NCBI GenBank assembly: GCA_913043075.1
Contig: CAJWLI010000007.1
Span: 1-17,489 of the forward strand
Origin: an uncultured Gammaproteobacteria bacterium
GTDB taxonomy: Bacteria; Pseudomonadota; Gammaproteobacteria; Pseudomonadales; Azotimanducaceae
Direction of reading: 5' to 3'
Length of the DNA: 17,489 bases
Notes under the pieces: model-generated
What the model saw: the letters and a program-made list of their open reading frames with translations, nothing else
The model's database searches: none
What the model was told of the DNA's origin: nothing
Program-made: the position numbers and the translations under genes
Shown here: positions 1 through 7,871 of the stretch, piece by piece
How the letters are laid out: each line of letters starts with the position of its first letter
Position numbering within the stretch: position 1 is the first letter of the stretch

Positions 1-316
1 GCTTCTGAAATGAAGAGGAAAGTCCGGGCTCCATAGGGTTGAGTGCCAGGTAACGCCTGGGGGGCGCGAGCCTACGGAAAGTGCAACAGAAAATATACCG
101 CCTTTTTAGGTAAGGTTGAAATGGTGCGGTAAGAGCGCACCGCGCGAGCGGTAACGTTTGTGGCAGTGTAAACCCCACTCGGAGCAAGACCAAATAGAAA
201 TCCGTGTTCTGTTACCCGCAGAAGGATTTGGGTAGGTCGCTAAAGGTATTTGGCGACAAGTATCTTAGATGAATGATTGTCCTTGACAGAACCCGGCTTA
301 TAGGCCGACTCCCATA
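1..316 (+). ncRNA. rnpB: RNase P RNA (class A), 5' end missing
   Basis: This is the catalytic RNA of ribonuclease P, which matures the 5' ends of tRNAs. Recognised by the conserved blocks GAGGAAAGTCCGGGCTCC (15-32), GTGCCAGGTAACGCCTGG (43-60), GGTGCGGTAAGAGCGCACCG (123-142), the segment with GGAGCAAGACCAAATAG (181-197), and the 3' block GACAGAACCCGGCTTAT (285-301), which pairs with the 5' block to form P4. These occur in family order and spacing. Roughly the first 60 nt (P1, P2 and most of P3 on the 5' side) lie before the window. The 3' end is placed near 316 by alignment from memory with the E. coli RNA and could be off by a few bases. Its place just before mraZ is the arrangement I recall in Pseudomonas. 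Confidence 0.96.
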
Positions 317-483
317 TTCCTTTTTATCGCTCGAGCGAAAGTAACCCAAGATTTAGCGCATCTCCTAATCCAAGTCAAAAACCTCGACATATCAAAATCT
401 TACGTAATTATGGTTTTTTTTTGTGTTTGCATTGTTCTTATAGCTATTTATTAGGTAGTTTGCCTCGATTTTTAACGTTCATG

Positions 484-513
484 GTGAAATAAAGTGGGAA
501 AAAGTGGCATAAT
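484..513 (+). promoter_or_regulatory. Probable mraZ (dcw operon) promoter
   Basis: CATAAT at 508-513 matches five of six bases of a sigma-70 -10 element and is preceded by TGG (505-507), giving an extended -10. GTGAAA at 484-489 is a weak -35 (four of six) at an 18-nt spacing. Transcription would begin near 520. The MraZ boxes lie across this promoter, which supports it. It would drive mraZ and, because the downstream genes overlap, much of the cluster. Confidence 0.55.
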
Positions 514-519
514 GTGGGT
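494..519 (+). promoter_or_regulatory. MraZ operator: three TGGG-type boxes at 10-bp spacing
   Basis: GTGGGA (494-499), GTGGCA (504-509) and GTGGGT (514-519) are direct repeats with an exact 10-bp period. A fourth, degenerate copy (GTGAAA) sits one period upstream at 484. E. coli MraZ is known to bind TGGGN direct repeats separated by 5 nt upstream of its own gene, so this is very likely the autoregulatory site. The boxes cover the spacer, the extended -10 and the start region of the candidate promoter, which suggests repression by blocking RNA polymerase. Confidence 0.85.
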
Positions 520-598
520 AAATAGAGATCTAATCTAAATTTTACCGCGATAGGGCCAGAGAGAGAAAAGATGGAATTCGAACATTCGGAGCCTCTAG

Positions 599-1051
599 AT
601 GTTTAGAGGGGTAAATAACATCAATATAGATGTTAAGGGGCGTTTTGGTGTGCCCTCTAGATTTCGTGAGTTCCTCACTAATCATTGTCGCGGGGAGATG
701 GTTGTAACAATAGACACGGAAGAGAAATGCCTTCTCATATATCCTCGGCCCGATTGGGATGATATCCAAAGAAGAGTAGAAGATTTGCCAAGTTTTAATG
801 CAGTTACTCGTCGAGTACAGAGGTTGTTGATTGGTCACGCTACCGATGTGCAAATGGATGCGAGTGGTCGAGTTTTGTTAACGCCCCCCCTTAGAACTTA
901 TGCGAATCTAGACAAAAGGGGAATCCTAATAGGACAAGGAAAAAAAATGGAGCTTTGGGATGAGAGTGCTTGGAACAATAAACGCGATATTTGGGTTGAA
1001 GAGGGTCAAAACCTAGGAATACCTGAGGAGTTGGCGGGGCTATCTTTGTAA
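599..1051 (+). CDS. mraZ: Transcriptional regulator MraZ
   Basis: MraZ is an AbrB-like DNA-binding protein that forms rings and represses the dcw operon, binding TGGGN repeats upstream of itself. The 150 residues match the family length (E. coli 152). Both repeats of the fold are visible, each with its DxxGR motif: DVKGR at residues 11-15 followed by FGVPSRFR, and DASGR at 87-91 followed by VLLTPPLR. The ATG start is preceded by GGAG at 588-591, seven bases away. An ATG at 571 is out of frame. The stop codon overlaps the Shine-Dalgarno of rsmH, which starts 10 nt downstream. Autoregulation is likely because three matching boxes lie just upstream. Confidence 0.96.
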   Translation: MFRGVNNINIDVKGRFGVPSRFREFLTNHCRGEMVVTIDTEEKCLLIYPRPDWDDIQRRVEDLPSFNAVTRRVQRLLIGHATDVQMDASGRVLLTPPLRTYANLDKRGILIGQGKKMELWDESAWNNKRDIWVEEGQNLGIPEELAGLSL

Positions 1052-1061
1052 GGAGAGATAA

Positions 1062-1994
1062 TTGTCAGGTTATGACCATCATTACAGTGTTATGCTCGAT
1101 GAAGCTCTCAAAGCTTTATTTGTTCGTAAAAGCGGCACCTATGCAGATTGCACTTATGGTCGAGGAGGCCACAGTAGGAGAATTCTTTCAGCTTTAGGTG
1201 AGAAAGGTCGTTTATTAGCCCTGGATTCTGATTTGGATGCTGTGAGCCATGCAAAAAAAATGTTCGCTAACGACTCCCGAGTGATTGTTGAGCACAGCAC
1301 GTTTTCGAATATTAAAAAACTTGCAGAAAAGCACAATGCAACTGGATTTGATGGAGTCTTGTTAGATTTGGGCGTTTCTTCCCCCCAATTAGATAATGCA
1401 AAAAGAGGATTTTCTTTTCGACTGGATGGCCCCTTGGATATGAGGCTGAATTCAAGCGCTGGCATAACAGCAGCGGATTGGTTGCAGGAAGCGCCACAAA
1501 AAGAAATCGAGGAAGTATTGAAAAACTTCGGGGAAGAGAGGTATTTTCGAAGGATAGCCCGGGCTCTAGTCAATGAAAGAGAAAAATCTGAGCTTAAGAC
1601 CACAAGTGGCCTTGTAGAAATTGTTAAAAAAGCCTTGCCCGCCCTAGATAAGAACAAGCACCCCGCGACTCGAGTTTTTCAAGCAATTCGAATCCACATT
1701 AATCGAGAGTTAGACGAGTTGTCGCATTGCTTGGAACAGTTAATTAGTCTGATGAATGCCGGTGGCCGCATAGTGGTAATAAGTTTCCACTCTCTGGAGG
1801 ATAGAATCGTTAAAAATTTTTTCAAACGTAAAGCCCAGGGAGAATATTTTCCAAGAAAGTTTCCTATAAAAGATGCTGATATAAAGAGAACTCTAAGGGT
1901 TCTTGGAAAACCCCTAAAGGCATCTCCGCAAGAAATTCTCAATAACCGAAGATCACGAAGTGCAACCATGAGAGTGGCGGAGAAAATGCCATGA
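1062..1994 (+). CDS. rsmH: 16S rRNA m4C1402 N4-methyltransferase RsmH
   Basis: RsmH (MraW) methylates N4 of C1402 in 16S rRNA using S-adenosylmethionine, fine-tuning the ribosomal P site. At 310 residues it is close to E. coli (313). The N-terminal HYSVMLDEAL and the SAM-binding loop DCTYGRGGHS (residues 29-38) are diagnostic. ISFHSLEDRIVKNFFK near residues 240-255 and the NNRRSRSATMRVAEK tail near the C-terminus are also family hallmarks. The start is a TTG. It is supported by AGGAG at 1051-1055, six bases before it, and by an N-terminus that lines up with the family. The next ATG, at 1092, would cut into conserved sequence. The TGA stop overlaps the ftsL ATG (ATGA, 1991-1994). Confidence 0.96.
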   Translation: MSGYDHHYSVMLDEALKALFVRKSGTYADCTYGRGGHSRRILSALGEKGRLLALDSDLDAVSHAKKMFANDSRVIVEHSTFSNIKKLAEKHNATGFDGVLLDLGVSSPQLDNAKRGFSFRLDGPLDMRLNSSAGITAADWLQEAPQKEIEEVLKNFGEERYFRRIARALVNEREKSELKTTSGLVEIVKKALPALDKNKHPATRVFQAIRIHINRELDELSHCLEQLISLMNAGGRIVVISFHSLEDRIVKNFFKRKAQGEYFPRKFPIKDADIKRTLRVLGKPLKASPQEILNNRRSRSATMRVAEKMP

Positions 1995-2293
1995 TGAAAG
2001 TTAGCGCAGCCTTCCTGCTCTGGGTTATTTCTCCCCGACACCTGGGAATCGCCGTCCTGGCCCTAGTATTAGCAGCCTCGGCTTTTTTTGTTTCCTTTTC
2101 TTCGCATCAAACTAGAGAGTTATATCGAAACCTGCATATCATTCAAAAGCAGAGAGACGATCTAGATTATGAATATCAAAAGTTGATTTTAGAGAGAGGA
2201 GCCTTTGCGGATTACTCAAGAATTACAGATCTTGCAAAAAAACAGCTAAAGATGCGTTCTCCGCTAACAGATGAGCTCGTGGTTTTAAGATGA
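1991..2293 (+). CDS. ftsL: Cell division protein FtsL
   Basis: FtsL is a small bitopic membrane protein which, with FtsB and FtsQ, forms the complex that activates FtsW-FtsI at the septum. The 100-residue product has a short cytoplasmic N-terminus, one membrane helix near residues 17-38 (rich in Leu, Ala, Val), and a periplasmic coiled-coil segment near 40-75 with charged heptads. It then has RITDLAKKQLKMRSP, which resembles the FtsL C-terminal region. Sequence conservation in this family is low, so the call rests mainly on topology, size and position between rsmH and ftsI. It overlaps rsmH by 4 nt and ftsI by 4 nt, so it is probably translationally coupled to both. Confidence 0.92.
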   Translation: MMKVSAAFLLWVISPRHLGIAVLALVLAASAFFVSFSSHQTRELYRNLHIIQKQRDDLDYEYQKLILERGAFADYSRITDLAKKQLKMRSPLTDELVVLR

Positions 2294-3945
2294 GTTTTTT
2301 GAGAGTTTATACCGTGGTGCTAGCTGTCTTTATTTCAGCTTTATTGATTATAGCGAGGCTTATGTTCTTGAATCTTGAGCAGAAAGAATTTCTGCAGAGA
2401 GAAGGTGAAAAAAGAGCAATTGGAACCTCGGTTATAAACGTTAATCGCGGAATGATACAGGATCGCTCCGGCAAGCCCCTGGCTGTAAGCACACCTGCTT
2501 TTGCTTTGAGGCTAGACCCTTCTAAAATACTCGCATCCGATCAAGATCTTTCTCCTCTAGCTGAATACTTAGGAGTAACGCCTAAGATGCTTCGAGAAAA
2601 AGTGCGAGAAAACACGAAGGGCAGGAGTTACTATTTAAGAAGAGATGTTCCTCCTTCAGATGCACGCAAACTGTTAGACGCAGGGTTGAAGGGTTTACAG
2701 GCAGACCGAACTTTTAAACGATTTTACCCAGCAGGAGAAGTCGCTGCTCATGTTGTAGGGATTGTAAATACTGATGATAAAGGGATTGAAGGTTTAGAGC
2801 TCACTTATGACAAACTGCTAACAGGCACTCCTGGTCAAAAAAAATTTTTGAGAAATGCTCACCGGGAGGTTGTGAAAGATGAACAACAGCTCGTTCTGGC
2901 GGAACCGGGTCAAAATCTAACGGTTTCCCTAGATCTTCGTCTTCAATATCTGGCTTACAAAGAATTAAAGTCGGCTGTTTCATCTTTTGAAGCGCAATCT
3001 GGTTCTGTCATTATTTTGGATGTTGAGAGTGGAGAGATTCTGGCAATGGTGAACCAACCCTCTTACAATCCAAACTACCGAAACTACAGGGTTTTAGACC
3101 CTAAGGCGCTAAGAAATAGAGCGCTTACAGATGTTTATGAGCCTGGTTCTACCGTTAAACCGTTGACAGTCGCCGCAGCTTTAGAAACCGGAAAATACTC
3201 TGCTGAATCTACTATCGATACCTCCCCCGGCTCACTGAAAATAGGTAGCTTATTAGTTAGGGATCCGTCTAATCGTGGCTTACTAAAATTGGATCAGGTG
3301 ATTGCTCACTCTAGCCAGGTCGGAATATCTAAGCTTGCCTTAAATTTAAATGCGCATGAAGTCAGAGCAGTGTTCGATCGGATGGGAATCGGAAAGACAC
3401 TTTCGATTGGATTCCCTGGTGAGGAAACAGGTTCTTTGCCGTACTTCCGCCGTTGGAAAGATATTGACCGAGTTACCTTTGCTTATGGTTATGGTTTGAC
3501 CCTTACTCCTGCGCACCTTGCAAGTGCCTACATGACAATAGCAAACGATGGCTTAAAAAGAGATTTAACTCTTTTAAAAGGGGGAAGCTCAGAGTTGACG
3601 AGGGTTTTCTCGACGCGTGTCGCTGCTCAGTTAAAAAGAATGTTGTCACTAGTAGTGATAGACGGTACCGGAAAAAAAGCCGAAGTGGATGGGTATCAAG
3701 TTGCAGGTAAGACAGGAACGGCAAGAAAGGTGGGCACAGACGGTTATACCGATAAAAACCACCTTGCCTTTTTTGCGGGATTGGCTCCGGCCAGTCAGCC
3801 GAAATTAGTTGCTGTCGTGCTGATAAATGATCCACAAACCGCACGAAGCGGTGGCGGTGCTATTGCCGCACCTGTTTTCTCGAGAGTCATGACAGGAGCT
3901 CTGAGAATCTTGAATATTCCGCCCGCAAGAAAAGGTTCAGTTTGA
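2290..3945 (+). CDS. ftsI: Peptidoglycan transpeptidase FtsI (PBP3), with SSQ in place of SxN
   Basis: FtsI is the class B penicillin-binding protein that cross-links septal peptidoglycan together with FtsW. It has 551 residues (E. coli 588). An N-terminal membrane helix at about 7-27 is followed by the PBP dimerisation domain (about 50-210) and the transpeptidase domain (about 235-545). The catalytic motif STVK is at residues 287-290 and KTGTA begins at 474. The second motif reads SSQ (341-343) within AHSSQVGISKLAL, where the family has SxN, usually KSSNVGISK. The flanking residues are conserved, so this is a real substitution at the expected place rather than misalignment. Start and stop both overlap neighbours (ATGA with ftsL; TGATG with murE). 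Confidence 0.96.
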   Translation: MSFLRVYTVVLAVFISALLIIARLMFLNLEQKEFLQREGEKRAIGTSVINVNRGMIQDRSGKPLAVSTPAFALRLDPSKILASDQDLSPLAEYLGVTPKMLREKVRENTKGRSYYLRRDVPPSDARKLLDAGLKGLQADRTFKRFYPAGEVAAHVVGIVNTDDKGIEGLELTYDKLLTGTPGQKKFLRNAHREVVKDEQQLVLAEPGQNLTVSLDLRLQYLAYKELKSAVSSFEAQSGSVIILDVESGEILAMVNQPSYNPNYRNYRVLDPKALRNRALTDVYEPGSTVKPLTVAAALETGKYSAESTIDTSPGSLKIGSLLVRDPSNRGLLKLDQVIAHSSQVGISKLALNLNAHEVRAVFDRMGIGKTLSIGFPGEETGSLPYFRRWKDIDRVTFAYGYGLTLTPAHLASAYMTIANDGLKRDLTLLKGGSSELTRVFSTRVAAQLKRMLSLVVIDGTGKKAEVDGYQVAGKTGTARKVGTDGYTDKNHLAFFAGLAPASQPKLVAVVLINDPQTARSGGGAIAAPVFSRVMTGALRILNIPPARKGSV

Positions 3946-5399
3946 TGGAAATATTATTGAGCGAACTCATTTGCAACAAAGGTTTGCCGGATATCCGCCT
4001 AAATGGAATTTCTGCAGATAGTAGGAAAATAAAAAAGGGCCATCTTTTCGTAAGCCTTTCAGGCAGTAAATATGAAGGTAACGATTTTATAAGCGATGCA
4101 CTTAGTAAAGGTGCTGCTGCGGTGATAACAGATAAACCCCCGAAGAAAAATAATGTGAAGGATTTGCCAATCTTCTGCTTGGGGAACCTAAGGCAAGATC
4201 TGGGAGAGTATGCTTCTCGTTTTTTTGGGTTCCCTTCTAAGAATATGCAAATAATTGCTTTGACCGGGACAAACGGAAAAACTTCCGTGACCCATTTCCT
4301 TGCCCAAGCTATGCAAGAGAGACGTTTTAGCTCCGGATTAATCGGGTCATTAGGGTATGGGGAGCCAGGGAAACTGGTCTCTGCTGACCTAACAACCCCT
4401 GACGCAGTTAGGTTGCAGGGTATTTTAAGATCTCTTTATGATAAAGGATGTGAGCATGTTTTTCTGGAAGCTTCTTCGCATGGTCTTCATCAGAGCCGCC
4501 TGTCCGGGGTTGATATAGATATTGCTGTTCTCACTAACATCTCTCAAGATCATCTTGACTATCATGGGACCATGGATGCCTACAAAGAGGCAAAAGCAAA
4601 GTTATTTACGCTAGGTTCTTTGAAAAAAGCAGTCATTAATAAAGATGATGAATATGCGAAAAATTTGCAAGGCCTTTTGTCTCCCGATGTGGAAGTAAAA
4701 ACTTATGGTTGCAAGAATCCAGCAGATATTCATTTGATCTCTGCAAGTTTTAATAGAAAAGGAATTTCTCTAGGTGTTTCTTGTTCTGGCTTTAAATTCT
4801 CGGTCGATCTGCCTTTATTTGGAACCTTCAATGTAGAAAATATTTTGGCAACGTTAGCCACTCTGGATTCCATGGGCTGGAGTGGTGAGGAAATCTCCCA
4901 TTCAATCCGCAATTTAGCGGGTGTTCCTGGAAGGATGGAGTTAGTTTCAAAGGCAGAGGAACCGGCAGTGTTCCTTGATTACGCGCATACGCCTGATGGT
5001 CTAAGAAAATCTTTACGTAGTATTCGCGAGCATTTTGGACGAAGGAAATTAACTTGTTTGTTTGGCTGCGGTGGAGACCGCGATGCCTCAAAACGCAATT
5101 TAATGGGCAAAATAGCCAGCGAATTATCAGATACGATCATTCTGACGAATGATAATCCTCGAGGTGAGATCCCTGAAAATATTATTCGTGATATTGGAGA
5201 GGGAATCTCTGGTTCATATCTGTGTGAGCTAGATAGAGCTAAAGCAATCGGTGAAGCTATTAAAGCTGCCAAAAATGAAGATGTAATATTGGTCGCAGGT
5301 AAAGGTCGAGAAATGTTTCAGGAGGTCAAGCTTGATAAGATTCCCTATCAAGATTTGAATAGCATTCGATCTGCTTTGGAGGCTAGAGAGCATGTCTAA
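3945..5399 (+). CDS. murE: UDP-MurNAc-L-Ala-D-Glu:meso-diaminopimelate ligase MurE
   Basis: MurE adds the third stem-peptide residue to UDP-MurNAc-dipeptide in the cytoplasm using ATP. In the 484-residue product the N-terminal substrate domain carries GISADSRKIKKGHLFVSLSG. The ATP-binding loop is GTNGKTS with K112, and LDYAHTPDGL marks the start of the C-terminal domain. DNPR at 403-406 is the motif associated with meso-diaminopimelate rather than lysine, as expected for a Gram-negative wall. I start at the ATG at 3945, which overlaps the ftsI TGA by one base; a TTG one codon earlier is possible. The next gene is murD, not murF: the 3' end overlaps murD by 8 nt, leaving no room for the usual murF and mraY. 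Confidence 0.96.
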   Translation: MEILLSELICNKGLPDIRLNGISADSRKIKKGHLFVSLSGSKYEGNDFISDALSKGAAAVITDKPPKKNNVKDLPIFCLGNLRQDLGEYASRFFGFPSKNMQIIALTGTNGKTSVTHFLAQAMQERRFSSGLIGSLGYGEPGKLVSADLTTPDAVRLQGILRSLYDKGCEHVFLEASSHGLHQSRLSGVDIDIAVLTNISQDHLDYHGTMDAYKEAKAKLFTLGSLKKAVINKDDEYAKNLQGLLSPDVEVKTYGCKNPADIHLISASFNRKGISLGVSCSGFKFSVDLPLFGTFNVENILATLATLDSMGWSGEEISHSIRNLAGVPGRMELVSKAEEPAVFLDYAHTPDGLRKSLRSIREHFGRRKLTCLFGCGGDRDASKRNLMGKIASELSDTIILTNDNPRGEIPENIIRDIGEGISGSYLCELDRAKAIGEAIKAAKNEDVILVAGKGREMFQEVKLDKIPYQDLNSIRSALEAREHV

Positions 5400-6711
5400 A
5401 GCGCGAAGAGTAATCGCTGGTCTAGGAAAGACTGGGTTAAGTTATGCAAAATTTTTAACCGCTCAAAAGCTTGAATTTGAAGTTCTTGAAGATAATTTGA
5501 CCGAAGGGCAAATGTCTCAATTAAACAAGATAAGAAAAGGGGTTAAGGTCAGTTCGTTTAGCGATCATAGTCTTCTAGATGTCTCAGAAATATATCTTAG
5601 CCCCGGTGTGCCCAAGTTCAAGAAATGTATCGATCAGGCGGTAAAGAATGGCGCCCAAATAATAAGTGACATCAAGATTTTTTTCGATAGAGCGCGGTGT
5701 CCGGTGGTTGCTATTACCGGAACAAATGGAAAATCAACTGTGTCTGAATTAGTTTCTCTTTCGCTCTCTAACCACTATAAAAACATACTGCTGGCTGGGA
5801 ATATCGGGGAGCCAGTTCTAGATCACATAAATTCAAAACCCGCTCTGGCTGTTTTAGAGTTGTCTAGTTTTCAGTTAGAGATTCTTGACGAATTTAGCCC
5901 AGAGGTGGCTGTAGTTTTGAATTTATCTCCAGATCATATGGATCGTTATTATGATGTGAATTCGTATTTCTCAACGAAATTATCGATCTATGATAATTGC
6001 AAGAAAGCAGTAATTAATCGTGCTTTATCAGCAAAGATAAAAGGCACTTTTAAACGACTAGCTACCTTTGGCCTAGGAGAAACAAAGGGCCTGGGAAATT
6101 TTGGTACAGTCACTAGACATAATGAAACATTTTTAGTCCATGACTCTGAAGTCCTTCTGAAAGAAAGCGAGTTAAACTTAAAAGGCAGTCACAATCTAGA
6201 AAATGCGCTTGCAACGTTGGCTATAGCTTGGCTTTTGGATGTTGATTTTTCTTCTGTTTTAGATTCGATAAAAGATTATCGAGGTTTGCCTCATCGGAGT
6301 GAAGTGGTTACAGATAAAAATGGGGTTCTTTTCATTAACGATTCTAAAGCGACAAATCAAGGAGCTCTTATGGCTTCTTTAAAAAGTCATGCGAAAAACT
6401 ACCGGATACATCTGATTTTGGGAGGAGAAACTAAAGGAGCAAGTTTCTCTCGCTTGGCCGAAAAGATCCGGCCATTGGTCGAATCTCTATGCATTATTGG
6501 AAAAAATCAAAAGCAACTGCAGCACGAGCTTTCTTGTTGCTCTCCCATGGAGTGTAAAAATATTTACGATGCAGTCTACGAATGCTACAAAAATTCAAAG
6601 GAAGGAGATCTCGTTTTGTTAGCGCCTGGCTGCTCCAGCACTGATCAGTTTAAAAACTTTGAAGAGCGAGGACAAGTTTTTCAAAGGGCAGTCTCAGAGG
6701 TTATTTCATGA
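5392..6711 (+). CDS. murD: UDP-MurNAc-L-alanine:D-glutamate ligase MurD
   Basis: MurD adds D-glutamate to UDP-MurNAc-L-Ala with ATP. Length is 439 residues (E. coli 438). The N-terminal Rossmann-like domain starts RRVIAGLGKTGLSYAKFL. The ATP loop is GTNGKSTVSE (K114), and the C-terminal domain shows FINDSKATNQGAL and CSSTDQFKNFEERGQVF, both typical of MurD rather than MurC, MurE or MurF. GGAGG at 5378-5382, inside the end of murE, is a good ribosome binding site nine bases before the ATG. It follows murE directly, where murF and mraY normally intervene, and overlaps ftsW by 4 nt at its 3' end. Confidence 0.96.
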   Translation: MSKARRVIAGLGKTGLSYAKFLTAQKLEFEVLEDNLTEGQMSQLNKIRKGVKVSSFSDHSLLDVSEIYLSPGVPKFKKCIDQAVKNGAQIISDIKIFFDRARCPVVAITGTNGKSTVSELVSLSLSNHYKNILLAGNIGEPVLDHINSKPALAVLELSSFQLEILDEFSPEVAVVLNLSPDHMDRYYDVNSYFSTKLSIYDNCKKAVINRALSAKIKGTFKRLATFGLGETKGLGNFGTVTRHNETFLVHDSEVLLKESELNLKGSHNLENALATLAIAWLLDVDFSSVLDSIKDYRGLPHRSEVVTDKNGVLFINDSKATNQGALMASLKSHAKNYRIHLILGGETKGASFSRLAEKIRPLVESLCIIGKNQKQLQHELSCCSPMECKNIYDAVYECYKNSKEGDLVLLAPGCSSTDQFKNFEERGQVFQRAVSEVIS

Positions 6712-7871
6712 AAGCTCGTCTAAATCAGCGTAAAGAAATTTACTCGGAGCATACAGTCAGTCCGATTGACCCAGTGTTGGCTGTAATCACCCTCGCTCTA
6801 TTAGTCTTTGGATCGATTATGGTTGGCTCGGCATCTATGGAAATTGGACTAAGAAACTACGGAAATCCGTTTCATCTAGTTGCTATCCATCACATATATA
6901 TTTTTTTGGGATTGCTTTCCTTTGTTTTTGTTCTAGGACTACCAATGATATTTTGGGAAAGAATGGGTTGGGTTTTCCTGATTATATCTTTATTCCTTTT
7001 AACTGCCGTTCTTGTGCCAGGAATTGGAAAAGAGGTTAATGGTTCCATCCGTTGGATTCAAATCGGACCTATTAACCTGCAAGGGTCTGAATTCGTCAAA
7101 TTATTTTTCTTAGTTTACCTTGCTAAAAGTTTTACTGATAAAACAGACGAGTCATTAGGCAATCTCAGAACTGTTCTTGTTCCCACTTTTTTTCTTGGCT
7201 TAATTGTTTTGCTTCTTATGCAACAACCAGATTTCGGCGCTTCTATCGTTTTGATCTTGAGCAGTGCTGCCGTTTTTTATTTGTCTGGAGTTTCCTCACG
7301 ATTCCTTATCCCATTAGGATTGCTCATCTTCATTTTCATCATGGTATTTTCCTTTTTACAACCTTATAGGTTAGAGAGAATTATCTCTTTTTCTGATCCT
7401 TGGCATGATCCATTTGGAAGTGGATATCAGTTAACTCAAGCACTCATTGCATTTGGTAGGGGCGAGTGGCTTGGGTTAGGGCTTGGCAACAGCATACAGA
7501 AACTATTTTTCTTGCCTGAGGCGCATACGGATTTTATCTTCTCAATTATTGGTGAAGAGTTAGGTTTTGTCGGTGCTGCTTGTGTTGTTTTGTTATTTGT
7601 GACCCTTGTGATTCGAGGGTTATCAATTGGAAATTCTGCTAGGAGAAAGGGAATGAATTTCCATTCCAGCCTTGCATACGGAATTTCAATTCTTTTAGGC
7701 GTCCAATCTGTAGTAAATCTCGGAGTAAATTTAGGAGTCTTGCCGACAAAGGGAATAACGCTTCCTTTTATTAGTTACGGCGGAAACAGCTTAGTAGTCA
7801 GCTTAGTAATGGTAGCAATTTTACTTCGGATAGAGATCGAGGCACGGACAGGAAGAGAAAGAAATGTCTAG
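6708..7871 (+). CDS. ftsW: SEDS peptidoglycan glycosyltransferase FtsW
   Basis: FtsW polymerises lipid II into glycan strands at the division site, working with FtsI. The 387-residue protein (E. coli 414) is strongly hydrophobic with about ten predicted membrane helices. It contains SEDS-family signatures: SIRWIQIGPINLQGSEFVK near residues 113-131, LMQQPDFGAS near 168-177, and LPEAHTDFIFSIIGEELGF, in which D275 corresponds to the catalytic aspartate in the large periplasmic loop. GVLPTKGITLPFISYGG near the C-terminus distinguishes FtsW/RodA. Placement next to murD and the division genes favours FtsW over RodA. It overlaps murD by 4 nt and murC by 8 nt; murG, which normally follows, is absent. 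Confidence 0.95.
   Translation: MKARLNQRKEIYSEHTVSPIDPVLAVITLALLVFGSIMVGSASMEIGLRNYGNPFHLVAIHHIYIFLGLLSFVFVLGLPMIFWERMGWVFLIISLFLLTAVLVPGIGKEVNGSIRWIQIGPINLQGSEFVKLFFLVYLAKSFTDKTDESLGNLRTVLVPTFFLGLIVLLLMQQPDFGASIVLILSSAAVFYLSGVSSRFLIPLGLLIFIFIMVFSFLQPYRLERIISFSDPWHDPFGSGYQLTQALIAFGRGEWLGLGLGNSIQKLFFLPEAHTDFIFSIIGEELGFVGAACVVLLFVTLVIRGLSIGNSARRKGMNFHSSLAYGISILLGVQSVVNLGVNLGVLPTKGITLPFISYGGNSLVVSLVMVAILLRIEIEARTGRERNV

Larger units (their letters stand above)
317..598 (+). other. Intergenic leader between rnpB and mraZ
   Basis: No gene is supported in this stretch. It holds a 12-bp perfect palindrome TCGCTCGAGCGA (327-338) with no loop and no following T-run. It also holds a 9-T run (414-422), preceded at long range by a complementary A-run (AAAAACC 377-383 against GGTTTTT 412-418, 28-nt loop). 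The second could be a weak terminator for rnpB, but the large loop makes this doubtful. The mraZ promoter and MraZ boxes lie near 484-519. The remaining 80 or so bases form the mraZ 5' untranslated region, ending in the ribosome binding site GGAG at 588-591. Confidence 0.6.

Noticed and set aside
327..338. TCGCTCGAGCGA palindrome after rnpB as a terminator or operator
   Set aside because: With no spacer the RNA stem is very short, no T-run follows, and nothing ties it to a regulator.
377..422. Intrinsic terminator for rnpB
   Set aside because: The A-run and T-run can pair but only across a 28-nt loop, with two G-C pairs; too weak to call.
542..853. Open frame of 103 codons on the - strand over the mraZ promoter and 5' end
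   Set aside because: It is antisense to mraZ and its boxes, has no recognisable protein, and mraZ is unambiguous.
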